A stretch of DNA of 64,000 bases from Hemerocallis citrina (taxonomy: Eukaryota; Streptophyta; Magnoliopsida; Asparagales; Asphodelaceae): the NCBI GenBank assembly GCA_017893485.1, contig CM030366.1, positions 48,935,896-48,999,895 of the forward strand, written 5' to 3'. Made by a program: the position numbers and the translations under genes. Positions 21,088-32,050 of the stretch are shown one piece after another. The notes under the pieces were generated by a model. It was given only the letters and a program-made list of their open reading frames with translations. It was not told where the DNA came from and did not search any database. Each line of letters opens with the position of its first letter. Position 1 is the stretch's first letter.

Positions 21088-21594
21088 TGTAACGCTCCAA
21101 ATTCCAAACACAGGTAATTCGTAGCAAGTACAGGATCTTTTACTTCAACTTCGTACAAATTCAAGGAATTTAAAACTTTTTATTTACAACATGTTCTTTA
21201 CAACAGTACAACGGAAATAAATAAATATAATGCAATTTACAATAATGAAAATTCTTTATTCTTGAAACAACTCATCATAGTGACTTCAAGTTCATGCCAA
21301 GTCCAATCCTGCACTAGGAAACAGTGGGCACGTCAGTTGCATAGAACTTACGCAATGCTGTAATACATCGATTCTTCTACTTTAGCAAACACAAATTTGA
21401 ATGCAAACAGAAGAAGTGACAACTCTAGTAGTGTCAGTGTATGATATGACTTATTTCATATCAAAATATATGGTTGTATGATTTGTTACTTATTCAGATC
21501 AAAATATATACTGTCAAGCATATATTCATATAATTTTTGTGGTCTATTTCACCTTAGAACTATCTTGTAGCTCTATTTAGACTTAGAGTGATTT
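21088..21594 (-). repeat. 5' LTR fragment of the second Tekay element
   Basis: It ends GGAGCGTTACA next to the PBS. It aligns loosely with the first 450 bases of the solo LTR that follows (21595 onward), so the two are related LTR subfamilies. Homology fades after about 21460. Positions 21545-21590 carry the CTTAGAACTATCTTGTAG unit also found at 5308-5436. The rest of the LTR is missing. Confidence 0.75.
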
Positions 21595-23811
21595 TGTAAC
21601 GCCCCGAATACCAAAATACGGTAATTCGTAGTCAACAGGATCTACACTTCACTTTGTACAATTTTACAAGGAATTTTGAAACTTTTATTACAACATTGGT
21701 CTTTTTCATCAATAACGCAGCAGAAAATAAATGAAGTACAACATGATAAATATAGAATTGTAACAACTTTAGCATTTAAGTAATCATCAGTATTGAATTC
21801 ATCATTATATCTTCTTGTAAATTTCAAGTCCTGCATATGAAATAGTGGACACGTTAGTTGCTTACAACCGACGCAATATTATAAACGGCGATCCTCACTA
21901 TGCCGTAATATAAAGATTCTTTAATACTTTAACAACCACAAACTTGAATATAAATAAATTGTTAAAAGTGACTACTCTAAATATGTTAGTGTATGTGATG
22001 CCTTAATGCCTAATGCAGATGTTTTACGCTAAGATGACACTAATGCATACTTGTTCAGATTCTATGCATCCCATACTGCATAGGTCCGAGGGCAAGTACC
22101 TACGTACTCCACATTAAAGGGTTTGGTCACTCGCCATGATAACTACACAGTAATAAAACAAAGTTTAGACATTCCACGAGTAAGGATTCTAGTCCCGGAA
22201 TCCACCATCCGACTTTACAAAATCCTCGTCGTGCGAAAATCCCGCAAGTGTCCCTCTAGCCCCGGTACATACATATACACTGGAGTACGACCTACTATCC
22301 TCCCGACTAATCATGATACCAGAATCTACCGCAAAATCAATTATAATCCTGGATTTAATTAAGCCTCGCCTCCATCGCAAGCAACCACAGTCCCAGAATC
22401 CACCGTCCGACTATGTCTATAGTCCCGGAGATCCACCGTACGACTATATAGAGGCCCTCCACTCACTTTTACCCAAGTTTACTACATCTTCACTTAGTGC
22501 CTACTTCTTAAGTTCAAGACATGAATACATTATAATACCTAGAATTAGCTTCCCCTCCTACCAAACTTGAACAAAAACACCGAGATAGCCGATATAGCCA
22601 TATCTCAAATCAATCAATTAATTGAACATGTGCCGGTACCCAGATCTCACTAAACCTCTAGATCACAACCTTTCATGTTCTATAATTCATGGATACTCAT
22701 ACCCTTCAATATTCATGTATTAAATTTCACTCTATTCATATCTTCAACTTTATTCATTCTCATATTAATTAATTCATCTTACTCTTGTAGTTATCATTCA
22801 TGGAAACCCAATTTATTCATTTCTTTATTCACAATCTCTTTCTCAAAACATTTCTTTATAATTTCAAAACATAAAGCAACTCACTTCAACTTCCATTATC
22901 AATTTAATCATTTATAGCCTTGTATGCAACTCAAATATTCTCTTAATCAAAATACTATAACATCTAATCAAGAGGATTCTAATTGCATTTCAAAATTTTA
23001 CTTTTTCTTTAGTCATACAAGATTCACAATGCGAAAACTGCAGCCCAGGCTACTTGTAAAAATCATAGAAAATTGTATACTTCATGAAAATTTACGTTCT
23101 TTAAATCAAATTAAAGGTATACAGGTCTACTATAACTTTGTAGTTATAAGTTTCCCAAAATATTAAGAAGTCTATAACCCAGTATTGTTTGAAATATACA
23201 GTATGGTCGAAAATCTATACTGCAGTTAAAATACTGCCACTTTTTGATCTTGTAAAAAACATTATAAATTCATTTCTCCACGAAATATTAGTTTCTTAGA
23301 CTTTACAGAAAGGTTAACATGTATACTATAACTTTGTATTTATAAGTTTTCTCAAAATATTATGTCTATAATCCAGTATTCTTCAAAATATGCAGTAGGG
23401 TCGGAATGCTATACTGCAGTTAAAATACTACTACTGTTCGTTCTTACAAAAATCATTATAAATTCAATTCTCCATGAAATATTAATTTCTTAGACTTTAT
23501 AGCAAGGTTAATGAGTCTATTACAATTTCTTAGTTATAAGTTTTCTCAAAATACTTCATGTATAGTGTTGAATTGATCAAAACCCGAAATGTGTTCAAAC
23601 TTCCAGCAAACAGCCAAAAAACCAACCAGTCCTAAGTTCAGATTTTATTAAAATAGTAAACGACCTCCAAATCCTATAAAATTTTAAATGGATATTCCTG
23701 ACACATACAAGATGCTCCTAAAAAATTTTCAGCGCTAGATTCCATCTAGTCTAATTGTTATAATTTTTGAAGTGCAATTAAAACTAAAAAACAGAGCCTC
23801 AAAGAAGAGCT

Positions 23812-23820
23812 CTCACCTCA
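23812..23820 (-). other. Candidate GT-type 5' splice site in solo LTR
   Basis: The minus strand reads TTGAG then GTGAGA, about 540 nt downstream of the LTR TATA box, comparable to the donors in the other Tekay-type LTRs. Confidence 0.4.
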
Positions 23821-24355
23821 ATTATAGCATGATTTCACACATGTAATCAACTACAATTAGTGTAAACATCTAGCATGCATCAACAATTCATTCATAAACT
23901 ATCTATAATAATTTAGAAAGCAAGGAGACACCCATTAGATGTTACTTTCTTTTTTCCTTTCTAATTAATACGAATTCTAGCCATTCATTCGAACCACAAC
24001 ATCATTTCAACAAACCATGACATAATTAAAATAACATTATGCAATCTACATTCATTATATTAATCACAATTCTACAATTACTCATATGTCAAACTAGCAT
24101 GCTTCGTGCTACAAAATTTAGAAAGCATTCAAGAAACACCCACCTTAATGAAGATTTTAATGTAGAAGAAAAGCTCTTAGAAAGCTCCAAGCTCCAATCA
24201 CGATTGCCTAGCACTTCTCCTCCTAGCAAGATCAACTCCAAGCTCTCCAATGCCAAAAACCGAAACCTCTCACCTCTCCTTCTTTTCCTCTCTATTTTGA
24301 TTCTTAGTTTTGGTGCAAATTAAAAACAATAGGGGGGAGGGGGGGGGGGGGGGGT

Positions 24356-24364
24356 ATTTATATG
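24356..24364 (-). promoter_or_regulatory. TATA box of the solo LTR
   Basis: The minus strand reads CATATAAATACC, followed immediately by a run of about 20 C. The same TATA-then-C-run order occurs at 58029/57981. Confidence 0.55.
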
Positions 24365-25204
24365 TATGGCTAGGATTTCATCTCACAACTCCAAGTAACC
24401 ACCCATTACCCCACTCTCACACTCTCTCCACTATAGGCCGACCAACCCCTATGTGCATGCACGTGCACGTGTAATGCACAAGTGCACACCCTTCTCATTT
24501 TTATATTTTTGTATTTGTGTATTTACTAGTTGTTACAAGACATGTGTAAGAATGTGTACAACTAATTGTAGGATTATCTTGGTGAGCTTTTCTTCTGGGC
24601 TTGGTTTATTTTTATTTATTTAATTTATTCTAGTGGACTTAGAGTCTTCTATTAGGCCTATGGGTTCTAATTAGGAAAAGACAACTAAATATAATAAAAT
24701 AAATGAAAGAAAATTATGCATAACTAAAACAAATTTTAGAATAAAAATAATAAGATGGAATTGCACGTGCGTTGAACGTAAAAAATATATTCAAAAACGA
24801 AATCGATTTTATCAATGGGAAATATTTATAAATAATCGGAATGTACATACGAAAATATATTTTATTATACATATACCGTAGTGTAATCAATACGTACACA
24901 GAAAAACACGTGCACCGCATGTATGAAGTATTTTAATAAAAACTAGGAGAAAAATGAGTTTCTATTTTATAAAATAAATTTGAACATGTCATAAAAGTAA
25001 ATAATTTAAACACATAGAAAATATCACTGGTAACGATAAAAAATACACGTGTGTAACACACGAGGGGCAAAATTGTCATTTTCAATTTTGCGAAGTGTTA
25101 CAGATTTATACTTCTCTCTTTGGTTGACTTCCCCAAGGTAGTGAAACGTCGCATCTCCTTGCCAAACTCTGTATTACTAAGCTGGGACTTGCTTAATCTT
25201 GGGA

Positions 25205-25822
25205 GAGGTTCGCTAAAGCTTTAGCGGAGTTGGAGTTTGGTCATTTGAGGATGATCTTGCTCATCGAGATATCGAGACGAGGTGTCTTGAGGAGATTCTC
25301 CAAGAAGTGCCCCCTGAAGGTGGGGAGGTCGGCCCTTCTATGGCTACTGGCAAAACTTCAAGACTGAAATTCCTTCGACACTCTTTATTTGCAGTGACGT
25401 CAAAAAGGGATGAGCTGAAGAATGTGGTGCTCGAGAAGAGTTTAAAAGCCGCTCATCTCTAGAGGACTATCTTTGAGCTCTTGCAAGGGGGTAGCACGAG
25501 CGGGGTGCCTCATTTGAAGCTTAAAGTGACAGATGACTCCCTCAAGGAGCAGCTTGTCGAGTTAGAGGCGGAGAATCTTCGTTTAAGACGACTTTCCGAA
25601 GGAAGCAATGTCAGGAGCACTTATTGCCCGTGCAGGGAGTACACCCTGGGGAGATCGTTCCATGAATTGGCACTATGCATGCCTCTACAGAACCTTGGGG
25701 ATGCTCAAAGTGGCATGGCTGGTTCGTCTTGCGGGGCATCGGTTAGAGGGGCCGCTAGACCCATGGGTCCTAATGGTATGACTCAGCTTGCGGGTTTAGA
25801 GATTTCTTTGGGGGCAACGTAA
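25205..25822 (+). pseudogene. Accessory coiled-coil frame, antisense to Tat pol
   Basis: One frame runs from about 25205 to the TAA at 25820 with one TAG near 25459. Segments include FEDDLAHRDIETRCLEEILQ, FAVTSKRDELKNVVLEKSLK and LKEQLVELEAENLRLRRLSE, the last a clear heptad-like coiled coil, followed by a Gly/Ser-rich tail. It lies downstream of the Tat integrase but on the opposite strand. Tat-lineage elements are known to carry additional frames in this region in either orientation, so I infer it is the 3' part of such a frame. I do not recognise a specific domain. The stretch 25103-25204 before it shows no clear start. Confidence 0.45.
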
Positions 25823-25924
25823 GAGCGGCACAACGCTCGCCGGCTGCGAGTATCACTTAACAGGAGTGTCCCATTCCCTAGGAGGAGTTAGGGTGAAACT
25901 TTGTAGTTTTGTAGGAGTATTTGG

Positions 25925-26034
25925 TCTTGAATAAGGCTTGTATCCCCAATTTTAATAGAATAAGATATTTGTAGTATGGTCTTCGAATAACACTTGTATC
26001 CCCAACTTTAGCGGAATAAGATATTTGTATTATT
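25925..26034 (+). repeat. 55-bp tandem duplication
   Basis: Two diverged copies share CTTGTATCCCCAA and GAATAAGATATTTGTA, offset by 55 bases. They lie in the untranslated region between the accessory frame and the 115-bp array. Confidence 0.8.
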
Positions 26035-26114
26035 CAAGCAATGTTTTTGTTGATTGTACCTTTTTGATCTTGTAATGAGCCTCTTTCGCCCAATAACACT
26101 TGTCACTTTAACAC

Positions 26115-26475
26115 TTGTATTTCGACAGTTGTGGGAGCAGTTTTGAATGGTGAGCTACTTCGCACTTGCTCGTTCGCAAGTGGCTAATGTGGCATCGAAC
26201 TAAGTGTTGAACTCCGAATTTGTCGTTTAAGAGTTTTCAACAATTGTGGGAACAATTTCAAATGGTGAGCTACTTCGCACTTGGTCGTTCGCAAGCGGCT
26301 AATGCGGAGTCGAACCAAGTGTTGGACTCCGAACTTGTCGTTTAAGAGTTTTCAACAGTTGTGGGAGCAATTTCGAATGGTGAGCTACTTCGCACTTGCT
26401 CGATCACAAGCGGCTAAAGCGGCGTCGAACCAAGTGTTGGATTCCGAACTTGTCATTTAAGAGTTTTCATACTTA
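26115..26475 (+). repeat. 115-bp tandem repeat, three copies
   Basis: Copies recur at exactly 115-base steps (GTGGGA at 26131, 26246 and 26361). Each contains GGTGAGCTACTTCGCACTTG and TCGTTTAAGAGTTTTCAACA-type ends. The array lies downstream of the Tat integrase, in the 3' untranslated region where Tat-lineage elements are known to carry variable tandem repeats. No gene is seen from 26476 to 26570. Confidence 0.93.
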
Positions 26476-26569
26476 GAGTGTACGCTTTGGAGTAAGACAA
26501 TCAAAAGATTTAGACAATAGCTTCTCTGAGAAGTAAATTGCTTTTATTAAAGAAGACTAAGTGGCTGCT

Positions 26570-27526
26570 TCTGAATTGCGAGCCTTTATTACATTTTAGA
26601 AATCAACTAAGTAATAAGAAGAAAAATAACTTAAGAAATGCTTTTGGAAGACGTTGCTTCGAGCGGTGTTTGAACACCTTCTTGGTACTTCAACAAGTGT
26701 TCTGCATTCATGTTCTTGGTACTCTCTTTCCCTCCGGGTCTTCAAGTTGATAAGCGTCAGGGCGGACAACTTTGGAGATCCTGTACGACCCTTACTAATT
26801 AGGTTATAGTTTCCCTTTCTTGCTCGGAAAAGAAATTGATAGCTTTCTTAGAATCATGTCTCCTTGTTTGAGATTTGTGGGACGGACTCTCTTGTTGTAG
26901 GACTGTTCTATCCTGCGCCGATAGATCTATTGGAGAATGGAAGATCTTTCTCGAATCTCATCGATGAGGTCAAGGCTGCCCCGAAGTTGGTTCGAATTTT
27001 GCTCTTCACTGAAGGCTAACAAGTGGGGAAAGGGTAGGCTAACTTCAAGTGGGATGATGGCTTCCGAGCCGTAAGTAAGGTTGAAAGGGGATTCTCCTGT
27101 TGCGGTCCGCTTAGTGGTGCGGTAGCTCCAAAGCACATTGGGGAGTTGTTCGACCCATAATCCCTTGGCAGACTTGTCGAGTCTCTTCTTTAGGCCGGAG
27201 AGAATTTGCCGGATGACGTTCTCTGCTTGACGGTTGTATTGAGGAGAATTGTTGCAGATACCGAGGTCCGTACAGAATTTGCAGAAGGCTACCCGCGAGA
27301 ATTGGGTTCCATTGTTAGTTACTAAGAACCGAGGTACGCCGAATCTCCAGACGATGTTCTTCCAAAAGAACTGCTAGACTCTGTTCTCAGTGATTGATGC
27401 TAAAGGCTCGGCTTCAATCCATTTGGAGAAGTAGTTGATCGCAACGACAAGGATCTTCCGCTGAGCAGGCGCTGGACGGAAGGGCCCGAGCAAGTCCATC
27501 CCCCATAATGCAAAAGGGATCAGACT
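26570..27526 (-). pseudogene. Tat element integrase, C-terminal half
   Basis: The minus strand encodes LLGPFRPAPAQRKILVVAI and YFSKWIEAEPLA (start of the catalytic core), FLVTNNGTQF where the family has VTDNGTQF so the second catalytic Asp is Asn, QAENVIRQILSGLKKRL with the catalytic Glu, and the Tat-typical LWSYRTTKRTATGESPFNLTYGSEAIIPLEV. The tail runs to about 26690. It inserts element cDNA. Stops are present at about 27375 and 26925. The gene is split from its N-terminal half (37552 onward) by the 10-kb Tekay element; the TSD AGACT lies on both sides. Confidence 0.88.
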
Positions 27527-28142
27527 TGTGTACCTCATATTTTTAAAATATTGTCTGAGATTAGAAAGTGAATTAAAATTATTTTTTTGTAATTTAATAA
27601 CTATCTCATCCTTTTTTACACGTGCAAAACACGTGCAAATATTGACATGGGAAGTTCAAAACCAAAAATTATTTTTGGAAAACTCATTATTTATTATTTG
27701 AGATTATTTGGGATTTTTCAAGTTTTTTCTAAAAATCATTGGACTTATTTGCATTTTTTACAAAAAAGGACTTTTGTGCAAAATTTCAAAATGGGGTGAA
27801 AACTCCAGATTTTCAGATTTTTGGGCTGAATATAATCCCTAGTAAATTCAAGAGTAAAGATTTTACCTCTAGTTTCTACACATTTGACTTATTTCACAAG
27901 TCTTGGTAAAAGATGATCTTTTTGCAGAATTGCCATTTGAAGGGATGAAATTGCAAATTTTGTTCTATGGATTTCCCTATAGAGTCAGCTAATGCTTGAG
28001 GGGATCTTTTCAATTTTTGAACTTGATTAAAACTGGTTTTTACTAATTTCCAATAAAAGGGCCTAATTATAAAAAGAGGGACATTTTAAAAAGGAGTATT
28101 TTGCAAATGTTTTCTAAAACCCTAGAATCTTAAATCCTGGAC

Positions 28143-28148
28143 TATATA
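28143..28148 (+). promoter_or_regulatory. TATA box of the 5' LTR
   Basis: GGACTATATAGGGC is conserved in the 3' LTR at 35028. Position about 615 within the LTR. Confidence 0.65.
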
Positions 28149-28291
28149 GGGCTTGCACAACCGTCATTCGCTACACAATACAGGAGATTTATTATTTCTT
28201 ATTATTTTGGAGTTCAAAAGAAAGATATTGGATTTCTTACTAGGAGGAGCTTTTCTTATTATTTCTTTCATCTTCGTTCAATTCCTTCAAC

Positions 28292-28300
28292 AAGGTGAGT
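28292..28300 (+). other. Strong 5' splice site in LTR leader
   Basis: CAAG then GTGAGT fits the plant donor consensus. It lies about 150 nt after the TATA box and is conserved at 35179 in the 3' LTR. It pairs with the acceptor at 30906. Confidence 0.6.
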
Positions 28301-29017
28301 AATATAATATGTTTTGTTTTATTCTTGGAATGTTGTATGTGGTATTTCATCTACTAGAAAGCATGTTAGGATTTGAGTATGAATATGTATGTGATGGATT
28401 GGATGGATTGATGAATTAAAATTTGATCTTTAATGAACCCTAATTATCTATGGATAGATTTGCATGTGGATGATGAGAGATTTTTATTGTTATTGAGTTT
28501 GGATGAACACAACTTGATTACAGTAATGTTAGATTTGTTTGTGTTCATGAGTTAATAATGATGATTGAGTTTGAGAAAATTTTAAGAAGGACTAATGAAT
28601 TAAGAGATCATATCTTGAGAATTGGATTTGGGATAACTTGGATTGAGTTTGATGTAATACAACAAAATTAGGGATTTTGCGATTTGTGAAAGAGTTTACT
28701 TGAATTGGATTTCTCAAATACTAAGATTTAAATCAGAATATGTTGTTATTTCTAATCGATGGATTTGTAAAGTTTTATTTGGTGCACGAACATGCACAAA
28801 CGTTTTGACATAAGTATCGTATTTCATTGTTATTGAAGAAAATCAACAATTTGCTATTTTTGTTAATTCAAGTGATTTTGATTGGTTTTATTTACTCTTA
28901 TATATCCTACAAGTCGTATTTGATCATATCAGAAATATGCTTTTTACAGAATTCGTTTTTATTAAGTAAAACTCCGTATCGGTTAAAAAGTGTACAACTA
29001 AAAACTGCAGTCTGCAG

Positions 29018-29368
29018 GTCGACAGTCGACCGGTTAATTTATACAGTCGACCATCGCTACCTGGCTGTTGTATTTTTCTTAAAGTTTTAAAATATCACAT
29101 AGAACAGTCGACTGACCATTTTTACAGTCGACTGAGTCTGCTCTGTTTTGATATTTCTCTAGGATTTGGATTTTTACGCTAGACAGTCGACCGATGACCT
29201 CTTACAGTCGACTGTTAGTACTTAGAATTGTTTTATGTAAAGTTCTGGAGTTTTTGTTCTGGATAATCGACCTATGGCTTTTATAGTCGACTGCTATACT
29301 TAGATTTATTTTCTTGAAGTGTTGGATTTTCACTCTAGACAGTCGACCGACTCCTGTATATAGTCGAC
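29018..29368 (+). repeat. Array of GTCGAC-containing units
   Basis: GTCGAC occurs at 29018, 29025, 29046, 29107, 29127, 29186, 29207, 29286, 29342 and 29363, usually as CAGTCGACTG or CAGTCGACCG, in pairs about 20 bases apart spaced every 70-80 bases. The 3' LTR repeats the array at about 35898-36250. Confidence 0.9.
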
Positions 29369-30681
29369 TGTTACTGATGTTCTTGAGTTATTCTGATGCT
29401 ATTTTAAATAAGTTATTCTTTAAATGTTTTGGATCTATAATTTACTATTCTAAACATAATTTCCTATTAAACATATGTTTCCAAATTGTTTATTAAAGTA
29501 TTGTTAATGGAAGGTTTGGTTTGGATGGTTGAGTGTGAGTCCCTAGGGGGTGTGTGGTATCCTAGTTTACCGGCAGTTGAGATAATTGTGTTTTGGGCCT
29601 GTTGAGGCATTTTAGTTGATCAGTTATTGAGTTAGGTCCGGTGGGGTACACCAACTCTAGGTGATTCGTAAGTAAACTAATTAACTGAAAAGGTTAAGGA
29701 CAGGCACTAGTGGTGATATGATGAATGGGAACATAAGTTATGGACCTCAGTATGGCTCGCGGTGTGAGATAATCCCCGGAATTATCCAGGTGTGAGTGAA
29801 ATAGTCTCCGGAATTACCTGTGGTGTGGGATTGATCTTCAGAATTATCGAGATCGAGTCGACGCACATGTGGTATTCGTGTGATGAGGTGCCATTGCTTG
29901 CGGTGTGGGGTATTCTCAAAGATTCCCAGATGTGAGTGAAATAGTCTCCAGAATTATCTGTGGATAGAGTTTGACCTCCAAAATTATCGAGGCATGGGCT
30001 AATACTCACAGTTTATCTTTATCTCATAGTAGTCATCGTAGTAGGATTAGTTGCATAGCGGGGGATTAAACCCTACAATATGGAGACGTTAAGGGCTTGC
30101 ACCGGACCTATGTAGAGTGGGATGCATAGAATCCGACAAGTACGCATTAGAGAGTCAGCATATAGAATTGTGTTTTCTTGATTTGGTTTAAGCATGTGTT
30201 TTCCTGGTTTTCTACACTTGACACTTAGTTTAGTTCGACTTGATGTTTTCATGTCTTATTGTTATATCTTACCTTATATTGTTTCTTACTTATTACATAT
30301 TATTTATGATTCCATGTTCTATTTATGTCGTTTGTTTTTATGTCACTCACACCGTTATGGCTGACCCCTTTAGTTTTGGGGGTTAGGGTTATCTCTAGCC
30401 TCATGTTTTACAAGTGATTACTTGTAGCTTGGATTTTGAATGCGTGAGTTAAAGCGGTGTAATGAGTTATGTATTGTTGTAAAAGAAATTGTTGTAAGGA
30501 AAGAAATTTTGTAATTCAAGGTGTATTGTATTCTGCTGTGTTATGTAAAGATTAATGTAATGAAAGTTGAAATTTTTTTATTGGTATTTGGCTGTGTTTA
30601 ATATTACATTTGAAGTTGATGCTGGGAATTGTGCCATGTATTTCTAAGATATCATATTGGAAATTCGGGGCGCTACAGAGA

Positions 30682-30695
30682 TTGGTTTCAGAGCA
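30682..30695 (+). other. Primer-binding site
   Basis: TTGGTTTCAGAGCA follows the LTR end after four bases, one mismatch from the iMet complement TTGGTATCAGAGCA. Confidence 0.85.
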
Positions 30696-30884
30696 CGCTT
30701 CAATAGTAATAATAAACATGGTATAAAAATAACCTAGGTGTCGACACTAGAGTGTGAGTACCTAGGTGTGGACATTATAGAGTGAGTATCACATAGAACT
30801 GAAACATGATGTTTTGTCTTTTGGGGTATGGTTGCGGTTTTGCCAGAGGGTATTGATGTGAATATGAATTGTGTCGTGGTGCTC

Positions 30885-30906
30885 TAACTTTTTCCTCATT
30901 TTGCAG
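30885..30906 (+). other. Strong 3' splice site before gag ATG
   Basis: A pyrimidine tract ending TTTTGCAG at 30906 precedes the gag ATG at 30915. With the donor at 28294/28295 it would define a 2.6-kb leader intron that contains the U5 region and the PBS. Confidence 0.55.
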
Positions 30907-30914
30907 TATTCAGA

Positions 30915-31510
30915 ATGGTTGGACCTAGAACCAGGAATGGTAACATTGGTGTTGGAGCTGGAAGTTCCCAAGGATAGGTGTTGATCTCGAAGCCGAATTT
31001 GCCAGGGTGTGTCAGACTTTGAATGCACTAATGGCAGCTAATTTGGCACAGAATCAGAAACAAAATCAGAATCATGTGGTTGGACCAGTGTTTGTTAACG
31101 CTGATCCTATCAAGCAGATTGAGTACTTCAAGAGGATGAGGCCGCCAGTGTTTGAGGGGCATTCTGATCCAAATGAGGCTGATGATTGGATTAGATGGAT
31201 GGAGACAATCTTCGAGGTCTCGGAAACTCCGATAGCCAATAAGCTGAAGTTGGCCGCTATGCAGTTGGAAAAGGACGCTGGTGTTTGGTGGCAAACGGTA
31301 AAGAGGACTTTGGGGGTTCAACAAATGACTTGGGAGGCTTTTCTGGAAGAATTCGGGGATCGTTTCTTCTCCCTGGATATTCAAGAGAAGAAGGCGACAG
31401 AATTCTTGAATCTACAGCAGGGCAGCATGATCGTGCGATAGTATGAGACTAAGTTCACTCAGCTGTCGAGGTATGCACCGGAGCTGATAGTTGATGGGGC
31501 AAAGAAGGCC
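30915..31510 (+). pseudogene. Gag of the plus-strand Tekay element
   Basis: From ATG at 30915 (MVGPRTRNGN) the frame shifts once near 30975, then reads LEAEFARVCQTLNALMAANLA, EYFKRMRPPVFEGHSDPNEADDWI, LAAMQLEKDAGVWWQTVKRTLG, WEAFLEEFGDRFFSLDIQEKKATEFLNLQQGS, and after a TAG at 31439 continues [24 protein letters not shown]. This is the whole retrotrans_gag domain. At about 31510 it passes directly, in frame, into RT. The zinc knuckles that bind the RNA are absent. Confidence 0.88.
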
Positions 31511-32050
31511 AAGGAGTTATTGAGCAATGGGCTTGTTAAGCCGAGTTCCTCACCGTGGGGCGTGCCAGTGTTGTTAGTCAAGAAAAAGGATGGGTCAATG
31601 AGGATGTGCATTGACTACCGGGAGTTGAATAGGGTGACTATTCAGAACAAGTATCCACTTCCGCGGATTGATGATTTGTTCGACAGGCATCGGGGAGCAG
31701 CTGTGTTTTCGAAGATTGATTTGAGATCAGGGTATCATCAGGTTCGAGTCAAGGAGGAAGATGTGAGTAAGACAACTTTTAGGACTCATCATGGACTCTC
31801 TGAGTTTTTGGTGATGCCATTCGAGTTGATGAATGTGCCAGTAGTGTTCATGGATATTGTGAATCGGGTTTTTAAGCCATTTATTGACTCATTTGTAGTG
31901 GTTTTCATCGATGATATTTTGGTACATTCGAAGTCGGAGGAGGAGCATTCTATGCACTTGACAGCGGTATTACAGAAATTGCAGGTGCCAAGTTGTCGAA
32001 GTGTGAGTTTTGGAAGTTTGAGGTAGCCTTGGTCATATCCTTTCTAAGGA
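31511..32050 (+). pseudogene. Reverse transcriptase fused in frame to gag
   Basis: The frame opens inside the RT fingers ([25 protein letters not shown]) and continues [56 protein letters not shown] and the active site [17 protein letters not shown]. About the last 40 residues are damaged by small deletions near 31985 and 32020, which shift the frame into FLGHILSKEG. There is no protease before it. Its start shares the gag frame (31514 is in frame with 31007). Confidence 0.9.

Larger units (their letters stand above)
21595..25102 (-). mobile_element. Solo LTR, 3.5 kb
   Basis: On the minus strand it begins TGTAACACTTCGC at 25102 and ends TTCGGGGCGTTACA at 21595. The target duplication GATTT lies at 21590-21594 and 25103-25107. 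No PBS, PPT or coding region is present, so it arose by LTR recombination. Landmarks on the minus strand are a TATA box (24356-24364), a C-run (24332-24354 in complement) and a donor-like GAG/GTGAGA at 23817. A subrepeat containing CCCGGAATCCACC occurs several times between 22190 and 22450. Plus-strand frames inside, such as one at 24039-24323, are antisense to the LTR and have no recognised domain. Confidence 0.9.
27527..30677 (+). repeat. 5' LTR of the plus-strand Tekay element
   Basis: It starts TGTGTACCTC (the 3' copy starts TGTAGTACCCC, so one base is lost here) and ends GGGGCGCTACA. Inside: a TATA box at 28143, a donor-like AAG/GTGAGT at 28294, a cluster of ten GTCGAC palindromes at 29018-29368, and a GGAATTATC-containing subrepeat at about 29766-29990. 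No gene. Confidence 0.94.

Noticed and set aside
24039..24323. Frame with a hydrophobic N-terminus resembling a secreted peptide
   Set aside because: It lies antisense inside a solo LTR with a proven target duplication. No homologous motif is seen, and hydrophobic runs are expected from T-rich LTR DNA.
26115..26475. CRISPR-like repeat array
   Set aside because: The 115-bp units are contiguous tandem copies with no unique spacers, in a plant retrotransposon 3' region.
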